From: Clostridiaceae bacterium
GTDB taxonomy: Bacteria > Bacillota > Clostridia > DSM-8532
Reading direction: 5' to 3'
NCBI GenBank assembly: GCA_012727625.1
Contig: JAAYGP010000322.1
Coordinates: forward strand, 1-5,227
DNA: 5,227 nt
Below the pieces are notes generated by a model. The model saw nothing but the letters and a program-made list of their open reading frames with translations, was not told the DNA's origin and made no database searches. Below, piece by piece: positions 1-5,227 of this stretch. A program made the translations under genes and the position numbers. How positions within the stretch are numbered: the first letter of the stretch is position 1; each line of letters opens with the position of its first letter.

Positions 1-755
1 ACCTATAAACAAATACCCTCCGGGCTCGGTAAAATTATAAAATTTCTCCACCAATCTGTCTTTTGTGTTTTTGTCAAAATAAATCATCACGTTTCTGCAA
101 AAAATTACGTGAAATTTCCTTCTTAACGGGTAAATATCCTCCATTAAATTAAATTTTCTGAATATTATTTCCTTCTTTATTCTGTCATCAATAATATAGG
201 TATTCTCTCCATGTTTCCTGAAATATTTATTCCGCCATCTTACGGGAACATAGGATAAACTTTCACTGCTGTATATTCCTAATCCTGCCTTTTCCAGAAC
301 TTTTCCCGAAATGTCCGTGGCAAGTATTCTGGTATCCCACCATTTTTTATCATCAGCAAAAAATTCATCAATAATCATTGCTATTGTGTAGGGCTCCTCC
401 CCTGTTGAACATCCGGCGCTCCATATCCCGATATCCCTGTTTTGCACATTTTTTTCAGGTAGGGAAGAACAGTGTTTCTTAAGTAATCAAAATGTTCAGG
501 CTCTCTCATAAAGAATGTATGATTCGTGGTAATTTTGTTTATCAGTGTGCTCAGTGCTTCTCCTGTTTTATCAGAGCGAACATAATCGAAATATTCTGAA
601 AAGCTTTGAAAATTGTTGTCTTTCAGTATGTTATAAAGACGGGCGATTACCAAAGTACGTTTTTTTTCCTTAAGATTTATGCCATAATTGGATTTAATAA
701 AAGTCGATAACTGGCGAAATTCACTGTCTGTAATGGTAATATCACGAAGATCCAT
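1..755 (-). pseudogene. cheR: CheR chemotaxis receptor methyltransferase, frameshifted, 3' end outside window
   Basis: CheR transfers methyl groups from S-adenosylmethionine to glutamates of MCP receptors in the cytoplasm during adaptation. The N-terminal helical domain is read from the ATG at 755 (in-frame TGA just upstream; GAGGG ribosome site 9 nt before the ATG) and carries the family motif TTNHTFFMREPEHFDYL. At about codon 100 the frame breaks in a seven-base A run (plus-strand T run 449-455). The ATG frame then stops at 381-383 after about 24 unrelated residues. In the -1 frame the SAM-binding domain continues without a stop to base 1: IWSAGCSTGEEPYT (SAM loop), ILATDIS, FNLMEDIYP, VIFCRNVMIYFD and EPGGYLFIG. 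About 251 residues are present, some 20 short of the usual 270-280, so the real end lies just left of the window. One extra A would restore a normal gene. The identification is secure. Whether the lesion is real, a sequencing error or frameshifting is not known. Confidence 0.93.
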
Positions 756-756
756 A

Positions 757-822
757 TCAGCTGACCCTCACTTTGCAATTTGTCTTGGATAATTTCATAT
801 AAAATGGTTCACATAAAATCAA
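757..822 (-). CDS. possible 21-residue leader peptide upstream of cheR
   Basis: A TTG-initiated frame of 21 codons (beginning MILCEPFYMK, ending CKVRVS) lies between the predicted cheR promoter and cheR. An AAGGAG site (836-841) precedes it by 13 nt, which is longer than ideal. The TGA stop is separated from the cheR ATG by one base, the spacing expected for translational coupling. An internal ATG (codon 9) would give a 13-residue version. I recognise no family. It may be a leader peptide, a gene remnant or chance. The AAGGAG placed about 10 nt after the predicted transcription start, with no other gene to serve, is the main argument for it. Confidence 0.25.
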   Translation of the reverse strand: MILCEPFYMKLSKTNCKVRVS

Positions 823-856
823 GTTGCTTTTTACGCTCCTTGCTTTGTTCAGGATA

Positions 857-886
857 ATTATAACATACCGCAGTCAGAGGTTTCAA
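857..886 (-). promoter_or_regulatory. sigma-A-type promoter for cheR
   Basis: On the minus strand there is TTGAAA (881-886), an 18-base spacer, then a perfect TATAAT (857-862). A TG one base upstream of the -10 makes an extended -10. Transcription would start near 850, giving a leader of about 95 nt before the cheR ATG. This is inferred from sequence match only. It is the best housekeeping promoter in the intergenic region. Confidence 0.6.
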
Positions 887-938
887 ACAACCCGCCGGAG
901 GTTGCAGGCCCGAAACTTGCAAATAATTTATATGTTAC

Positions 939-965
939 TAAAAATTTGTTTTTATACGTCGATAT
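939..965 (+). promoter_or_regulatory. SigD (sigma-28)-type motility promoter for the GGDEF-EAL gene
   Basis: TAAA (939-942), a 15-base spacer and GTCGATAT (958-965) match the Bacillus/clostridial SigD consensus TAAA-N14-16-GCCGATAT with one mismatch. It lies 40 bases upstream of the ATG at 1006 and would start transcription near 972. SigD drives flagellar and chemotaxis genes in Firmicutes, so this would put the c-di-GMP gene in the motility regulon. No equally good sigma-A promoter was seen for this gene. The TTGCAA at 917-922 has no proper -10 partner. Confidence 0.6.
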
Positions 966-972
966 ATAAAAT

Positions 973-1002
973 ATAAGGTTACTACGAAAGGGTGAACCTT
1001 AT
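973..1002 (+). promoter_or_regulatory. 5'-end hairpin presenting the Shine-Dalgarno site in its loop
   Basis: ATAAGGTT (973-980) and AACCTTAT (995-1002) form a perfect 8-bp inverted repeat around a 14-base loop that contains the AAAGGGTG ribosome site. The ATG follows at 1006. If the SigD-type promoter upstream is right, the transcript begins at the base of this stem. The stem could stabilise the 5' end or tune translation. The repeat is seen directly; any function is inference. It does not resemble the c-di-GMP riboswitch classes I know. Confidence 0.45.
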
Positions 1003-1005
1003 TTT

Positions 1006-3402
1006 ATGGATTTGGTTAGCATAGTTCTTACACTTGTTTTGATAATATACTGTTCCCTGCTGATACATATCTTACGGTTCAGGATTAAATTATACTTAAC
1101 CCGGCTTTTTACCCTTTCTTATGTTTCAATAATAATTTGGGTGATAAGCAATATTTTTATTATTTACTCCAAAACAAATGAACTGAGCATGATATGGTAT
1201 AAAATCAGCACTGTCAGCCAGTCTTTCTTTTCTGCATTTATATTGCATTTTTATATTTTGTTCACCGGACGATCCGCTTTTTTTGATAAATGCAGAAACC
1301 GTATACTTTTCTATGTACCCCATTGTGTATTAGTGATTGCCTTTTTCACCCGCGATTTAATCATTAAGGAATTTGTTTTTGACAACCTGGGACAAAAAAG
1401 CATAACCATTATTATTGATTACTGGTTATGCTATTATTTACTTGTGCATTTTTGCTATCTGACTGCCGTTGTTATTATATTATTGCTATGGAAATCAGAA
1501 TTAAAATACAGGTTTGAGAAGAAACAATCAACCATAATAATTGTTCCCTACACAGTTTCGCTGCTTTTAGGGTTTTATTCCGGTGTGTTTGCTATTTTAC
1601 TCAATAGTTTCCAGTGGCTTATGATTATTCCCGCCGCGGCTGTATTCGGAACGATAAGCGCATGGTATGCCACTTTAAAATATAAACTAATGGTTCTGAC
1701 CCCATCAGTGGCTGCTGAAAAAATTCTCAGCACACTGGCTGATTCGGTTATACTTGTAGATTCGGACTTAAAAATCCTGTCCGTTAATAATGAGACTGTA
1801 AGGTTATTAGGTTATAAGGAAGAGGAACTTGCAGGGAAAGACATTGTTTGTTTATTCGCGGAAGATCAAAATCCGGATATAAATATCACAGCAGAACTTC
1901 TTAAGAACGGCACGGTCAGAAATCTCGAAACGCACTTTCTGGCTTCTGATGGTTCAATCATACCGATTTCTTTCTCAGCTTCAGAATACCGGGATGAAAA
2001 TAATGCTTTGGTTGGCTACATTATTGTATCAAGAGACATAACCGATAAAAAAACCGCGGAAAAAACCCTGAAGCATATTGCCCAGCATGATTACCTTACA
2101 AATCTTCCAAACCGCTATACGATTAATCTGACTCTTAAAAACGCGATTGAAAAAGCAGCCATTGATGATAGCATTGTTGCTGTGATACTTCTTAACATTG
2201 ACAGGTTTAAAGTTATAAACGACACATATGGCCATGATACGGGAGATAAAATTCTCATTGAGGCAGCAAAAAGGCTTAAGGCGTCAATCCGTTACACCGA
2301 TGTTATCGCGCGTTTGGGCAATGACGAATTTTTATGCGTAATTGAAAATGTTGTTTCCATTGATGATGTTAACAAGGTTATTGCAAAATTACAAAAGGCC
2401 TTTGAGGGAAAATACAAAATCGGATCAAATGAATTATCAATTACAGCAAGTATGGGTGTTAGCATATTCCCCCGGGACGGGAAAAATGTCGGAATATTAA
2501 TTAAAAATGCTGATATAGCCATGTACCACGCAAAAAGCAAGGGCAAAAACAAATGCCAGTTTTATTCCCTTTCACTTGGAATGGAACGTTCAAAAAAACT
2601 TCTGCTTGAAAACAACCTGCATAACGCTGTTGAGAATAATGAGTTTGTTGTTTATTACCAACCTATTGTTGATGTAAACACTGGCAGAATAATAAGCATT
2701 GAAGCACTGGTACGATGGCTTCATCCGAAATTTGGCCTTATTTCTCCAATGGAGTTTATACCAATAGCTGAAGAGACCGGCCATATAATCAAAATTGGGG
2801 AGTATGTTATGCGAACAGCCTGCCGTCAGAACAGTCAATGGATAAGAATGGGGCTGTCGTCCGTTCCCGTATCTGTTAATCTCTCTCCCATACAGTTTCA
2901 GCAGCCTGACCTTGTTGATATGGTAATTGATATTCTAAGGGAAACAGGACTTCAGAGTTGTTACCTGCAGCTTGAGATAACCGAAAGTGCTGCAATGGCA
3001 GATACAAATATGGTAATATCACTTTTGAACCGCCTGAATGAAATTGGTATAACGCTAATTGTCGATGATTTTGGAATTGGTTATTCATCCCTGAATTATC
3101 TGAAAAAGTTTCCCATAAGCATGATAAAAATCGATAAACTATTTGTTCGTAACATCGCAGAGGATCAAAATGACGTATCCGTAATATACGCCCTTTTTGC
3201 GATGGCTCATGCGCTGGACCTGAAAGTAGTCGCTGAAGGCGTGGAGACACGTGAACAACTGGAAGTGTTACGCTCGCTTGAATTCAAAACATTTAAAAAA
3301 TTTAAAACCTTTGGTGTACAAGGATATTATTTCAGCAAACCTGTCCCTGCGGAAATATTTGCTGACCTTTTGAAAAGCCAGCAAAAAAAACTGTTCAAAT
3401 AA
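1006..3402 (+). CDS. membrane-bound 7TM-PAS-GGDEF-EAL c-di-GMP protein, probable phosphodiesterase
   Basis: This 798-residue protein is predicted to turn over the second messenger cyclic di-GMP at the membrane. Residues 1-225 hold about seven hydrophobic helices (near 2-24, 35-54, 66-88, 99-117, 137-162, 174-199, 204-222), resembling the 7TM input region of some histidine kinases. A PAS sensor domain follows (about 237-355). The GGDEF domain (356-522) starts with the usual DYLTNLPNR, but its signature is GNDEF (438-442) and the first metal-binding Asp is Asn397, so cyclase activity is doubtful. The inhibitory-site RxxD (R429, D432) is kept. The EAL domain (about 535-790) has every catalytic residue: E566 (EALVRW), N625, E657, D687, D688, K708, E744, E747, Q772. 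It therefore most likely hydrolyses c-di-GMP, with the GGDEF part perhaps a GTP sensor. An eight-residue insertion lies between E747 and Q772. The start ATG has an AAAGGGTG site about 10 nt upstream. No frame defects are seen. Confidence 0.95.
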   Translation: MDLVSIVLTLVLIIYCSLLIHILRFRIKLYLTRLFTLSYVSIIIWVISNIFIIYSKTNELSMIWYKISTVSQSFFSAFILHFYILFTGRSAFFDKCRNRILFYVPHCVLVIAFFTRDLIIKEFVFDNLGQKSITIIIDYWLCYYLLVHFCYLTAVVIILLLWKSELKYRFEKKQSTIIIVPYTVSLLLGFYSGVFAILLNSFQWLMIIPAAAVFGTISAWYATLKYKLMVLTPSVAAEKILSTLADSVILVDSDLKILSVNNETVRLLGYKEEELAGKDIVCLFAEDQNPDINITAELLKNGTVRNLETHFLASDGSIIPISFSASEYRDENNALVGYIIVSRDITDKKTAEKTLKHIAQHDYLTNLPNRYTINLTLKNAIEKAAIDDSIVAVILLNIDRFKVINDTYGHDTGDKILIEAAKRLKASIRYTDVIARLGNDEFLCVIENVVSIDDVNKVIAKLQKAFEGKYKIGSNELSITASMGVSIFPRDGKNVGILIKNADIAMYHAKSKGKNKCQFYSLSLGMERSKKLLLENNLHNAVENNEFVVYYQPIVDVNTGRIISIEALVRWLHPKFGLISPMEFIPIAEETGHIIKIGEYVMRTACRQNSQWIRMGLSSVPVSVNLSPIQFQQPDLVDMVIDILRETGLQSCYLQLEITESAAMADTNMVISLLNRLNEIGITLIVDDFGIGYSSLNYLKKFPISMIKIDKLFVRNIAEDQNDVSVIYALFAMAHALDLKVVAEGVETREQLEVLRSLEFKTFKKFKTFGVQGYYFSKPVPAEIFADLLKSQQKKLFK
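3283..3312 (+). repeat. imperfect 12-bp direct repeat inside the EAL domain
   Basis: TTCAAAACATTT (3283-3294) and TTTAAAACCTTT (3301-3312) differ at two positions and are offset by 18 bases. They encode the doubled FKTF in EFKTFKKFKTFG (residues 759-770). The spacing from catalytic E744 to Q772 is 28 residues, against 20 in the EAL protein RocR, so this stretch matches an eight-residue insertion. Local duplication is the likely origin. Confidence 0.55.
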
Positions 3403-3427
3403 CACTCATTTCCGTCCCCATCCATAT

Positions 3428-3448
3428 ATTATTCATGTAATAATTTTT
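3428..3448 (+). terminator. weak possible terminator after the GGDEF-EAL gene
   Basis: ATTATT (3428-3433) pairs with AATAAT (3439-3444) around a five-base loop, followed by a run of five T (3444-3448). The stem is entirely A-T, so it would be a poor intrinsic terminator. It is the only candidate on the plus strand after the stop at 3402. Confidence 0.25.
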
Positions 3449-3549
3449 CCCAATTACGACGCTTTCACTGAATTAAACTCTTACTGCCGTAAATCAAGTA
3501 GTTGAAAGGTGGAAAATCCTGATTCAATGCTAATAAAAACCATAATGAT

Positions 3550-3583
3550 AAAAAAAGCAGGGATACATAATTTAGTATCCCTG
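3550..3583 (-). terminator. strong intrinsic terminator for the minus-strand cheA-mcp unit
   Basis: A perfect 9-bp inverted repeat, CAGGGATAC (3558-3566) and GTATCCCTG (3575-3583), encloses an eight-base loop. On the minus strand it is followed by C and then seven T (3556-3550). This is a textbook Rho-independent terminator about 43 bases beyond the MCP stop. A second, smaller stem (CAGCCG 3590-3595 / CGGCTG 3606-3611) lies between the stop and the terminator. In the plus direction there is no T run, so it should act one way only. Confidence 0.87.
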
Positions 3584-3625
3584 TCCGTACAGCCGTTTTA
3601 AATTCCGGCTGAAGAAAGCGTATCG

Positions 3626-3973
3626 TTAATATTTGCCGAACTCACTGTCGCTCAGATTTATTTGCACTGTTGCAGGCTCTGCCTTTAATGCCTTTTTTCT
3701 TCCCCTTGGCAATGTTCCTGCCTTACCTTTTACTGAAGTTTCCTCAAGCGCTTTCGCAATTTCCGGTTTTATCGAATTAGTGTTGCTATTGTTGCTGATT
3801 TGCTGATTTTGTCTTTTCAAAATGAATCTTGCAACCGTGTTTTCAAGAATATCCGCCTGGCTTGACAGTTCCTGACTTGCGGAAGCATTTTCTTCAGCAG
3901 TTGCGGAGTTGTTCTGCACAACATCCGATACCTGCTCAATGCCCTGGTTGACCTGCATAATGCCTGCAGCCTG
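3626..3973 (-). pseudogene. C-terminal fragment of a methyl-accepting chemotaxis protein, fused to broken cheA
   Basis: MCPs are transmembrane or soluble receptors whose cytoplasmic coiled coil controls CheA. Only the end of that coiled coil remains. Homology begins at codons QAAGIMQVNQGIEQVSDVV (frame from 3973), continues through the second methylation-helix segment NNSATAEENASASQELSSQA, then a basic Ser/Asn-rich tail, and ends in INLSDSEFGKY, a tail type seen on many Firmicute MCPs. The sensor, HAMP and signalling-tip regions are absent. An in-frame TAA (3974-3976) sits immediately upstream and the sequence beyond is cheA in another frame. The first in-frame ATG (3956-3958) has no ribosome site, so the fragment is probably not translated alone. 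Its own terminator follows. Confidence 0.92.
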
Positions 3974-5227
3974 TTACCGTTTGTGTCTTTTATAATATTT
4001 TCATCATCAGCTCTGAATGATTCTATAATTGAAACAGCGGGAATAATGAACCTGGTGTTGCCGGTTTGTATAACCATTCCATCAATAATTGCCAGGGTTA
4101 GTGGTATTTTTATGGTAATTGTCGTGCCTTTTCCCGCAACGCTGTCAACAGAAACAGTTCCGCCGATTTTTGTAATGTTCTTTACAACTACATCCATCCC
4201 GACTCCTCTGCCTGAAAACTCTGTTACGTTTTCGCTGGTTGAAAAGCCTGGCAAAAGAATGAAAGAGAAAATTTCCCTCTCTGTTAATTCTGATTCCGGT
4301 TTGTTTGTTATTCCTTTTTCATAGGCTTTTTTAAGAATTTTATCCTTATCAAGCCCTCTTCCGTCATCCTTAACGGTAATCCACACATCACTACCGGCAT
4401 TTTTTGCCTCAAGGCATATACTGCCAATTTTGCGCTTACCCTTTTCCTCCCTTTCCCGGGATGATTCAATTCCATGATCTATTGCATTTCTGATTAAATG
4501 TATCAACGGATCTGAAATATGTTCTATTATGTTTTTGTCGACTTCAGTTTCTTCACCACTTATTTCAAGCCTGACTTCCTTTTGGAGCTTATGGTTCATA
4601 TCCCTTACAATCCTGTGCACTTTCTGAAAAGTAACAAATAACGGAACCATCCGTATAGACATGACAATATCCTGAAGCTCCCCGATTATTTTATGCAATT
4701 GCCTTGCTGACTTGTAAAACCCGTCAAGCTTGAAGCCCCTTAAGCTCAGGATTATGAATTACTATTGCTTCCGAAATTACAAGCTCACCAACGATATCCA
4801 TAAGCTTGTCCAGCTTGGCGACATTAACACTTATCATATTTTGCTTAAGATTGGACCTGGCAATTTCCCTTTCCGTTTGCGAGTCAGATTGGGCAGATAC
4901 GGCTTTCTTTTCAGTTGCCATGCATTCAGATAATTTGCCAAAATCATCGTTAGCGGCATTGGATGAGTTAAATTCTTCTAACTCCAGGCTTTTCAAAAAA
5001 ATTATCTGTTCAAAAAAAGAATTAAGCTCTTTAATGCTTTGATTGGTCGTAAATTCAATCTTAAAACCCTCTTTTTTTATGATTTCAGCGCTTTGATTAT
5101 TCTCAATGATATCACACGGGTTTATTATAATGCCCCCACTTGTCAAGACAATTTTTTAGCTTTTCTAAGTTAGGTTCTCCTTTCTTTAATTTTGTATAAT
5201 TTTTACATTTATACACTCTGTTGGAGG
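3973..5227 (-). pseudogene. cheA: CheA chemotaxis histidine kinase, frameshifted and truncated in P5; 5' end outside window
   Basis: CheA autophosphorylates on its P1 histidine and passes phosphate to CheY/CheB under MCP control. Reading leftward, a divergent stretch (about 5135-4950, GFKIEFTTNQSIKELNSFF) fits the P2/linker region only loosely. P3 (dimerisation) follows with VAKLDKLMDIVGELVISEA, then a one-base frameshift near 4726-4732 after NPELKGLQ. The next frame resumes LDGFYKSARQL and ELQDIVMSIRMVPL. P4 (ATPase) is complete: N box LIRNAIDHGIE, G1 DDGRGLD, F box FSFILLPGFST, G2 GRGVGMDVV. P5 (CheW-like) begins IIDGMVIQTGNTRFIIP and ends after about 35 residues at 3973, where the sequence switches to an MCP gene. 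The kinase frame runs on for 51 unrelated residues to a stop at 3817. Upstream of about 5135 the matching frame appears to change again, with an open frame continuing off the window (5225-5112). P1 and its histidine are not in the window. The gene is non-functional as read. Confidence 0.92.

Noticed and set aside
885..926. Short inverted repeats (CAACC/GGTTG and TTGCA/TGCAA) suggesting a riboswitch or terminator
   Set aside because: The stems are only 5 bp, have no T run, and lie upstream of both predicted transcription starts, so they are not transcribed as a leader. They do not match any riboswitch class I know.
3527..3601. A 24-codon ATG frame on the plus strand preceded by AAGGTGG
   Set aside because: The ribosome site is 14 nt from the ATG and the frame runs straight through the minus-strand terminator, which accounts for the sequence.
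3983..4324. A 113-codon open frame on the plus strand within the cheA region
   Set aside because: It lies exactly antisense to the CheA P4/P5 coding sequence, which has unmistakable N, G1, F and G2 boxes. The plus frame has no recognisable domain or ribosome site.
5195..5227. TATAAT followed by GGAGG at the right edge, suggesting a plus-strand gene starting just outside
   Set aside because: No acceptable -35 element lies 16-18 bases upstream of the TATAAT, and the minus strand appears to be CheA coding sequence here. No start codon is visible before the window ends.

Overview
The window looks like a chemotaxis/cyclic-di-GMP locus from a low-GC, motile or formerly motile Firmicute, most likely a clostridial anaerobe. 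This rests on AT-rich coding sequence, purine-rich Shine-Dalgarno sites, a promoter match to the Gram-positive motility sigma factor (SigD), a 7-TM/PAS/GGDEF/EAL architecture and an MCP tail ending in EFGKY. The species cannot be read from the sequence.

Layout. (1) Positions 1-755, minus strand: cheR, the MCP methyltransferase. It is cut by the window edge near its C-terminus and carries a one-base frameshift in a run of seven A residues. (2) Positions 756-1005: divergent control region. A sigma-A-type promoter faces cheR, with a possible 21-residue leader ORF in its transcript. A SigD-type promoter faces right, and a hairpin holds the Shine-Dalgarno site in its loop. (3) Positions 1006-3402, plus strand: an intact 798-residue membrane c-di-GMP protein (7 TM, PAS, degenerate GGDEF, complete EAL catalytic set), probably a phosphodiesterase. 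(4) Positions 3403-3625: convergent intergenic region with a strong terminator for the minus-strand genes. (5) Positions 3626-5227, minus strand: the last ~116 residues of a methyl-accepting chemotaxis protein, fused out of frame to a cheA that has lost most of its P5 domain and contains at least one, probably two, further frame changes.

How the parts fit. CheA (kinase), the MCP (receptor) and CheR (receptor methyltransferase) belong to one signalling pathway, and all three are broken here. The c-di-GMP gene between them is clean over 2.4 kb. Its apparent SigD promoter would tie c-di-GMP breakdown to the motility regulon. The simplest reading is decay of an accessory chemotaxis cluster around a still-functional c-di-GMP gene. 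Assembly or homopolymer errors remain an alternative for the single-base lesions, less so for the cheA-mcp junction. I see no mobile element, CRISPR array, tRNA or rRNA, and no convincing new multi-gene system. The most novel points are the regulatory region at 756-1005, the eight-residue insertion in the EAL domain and the cheA-mcp fusion.
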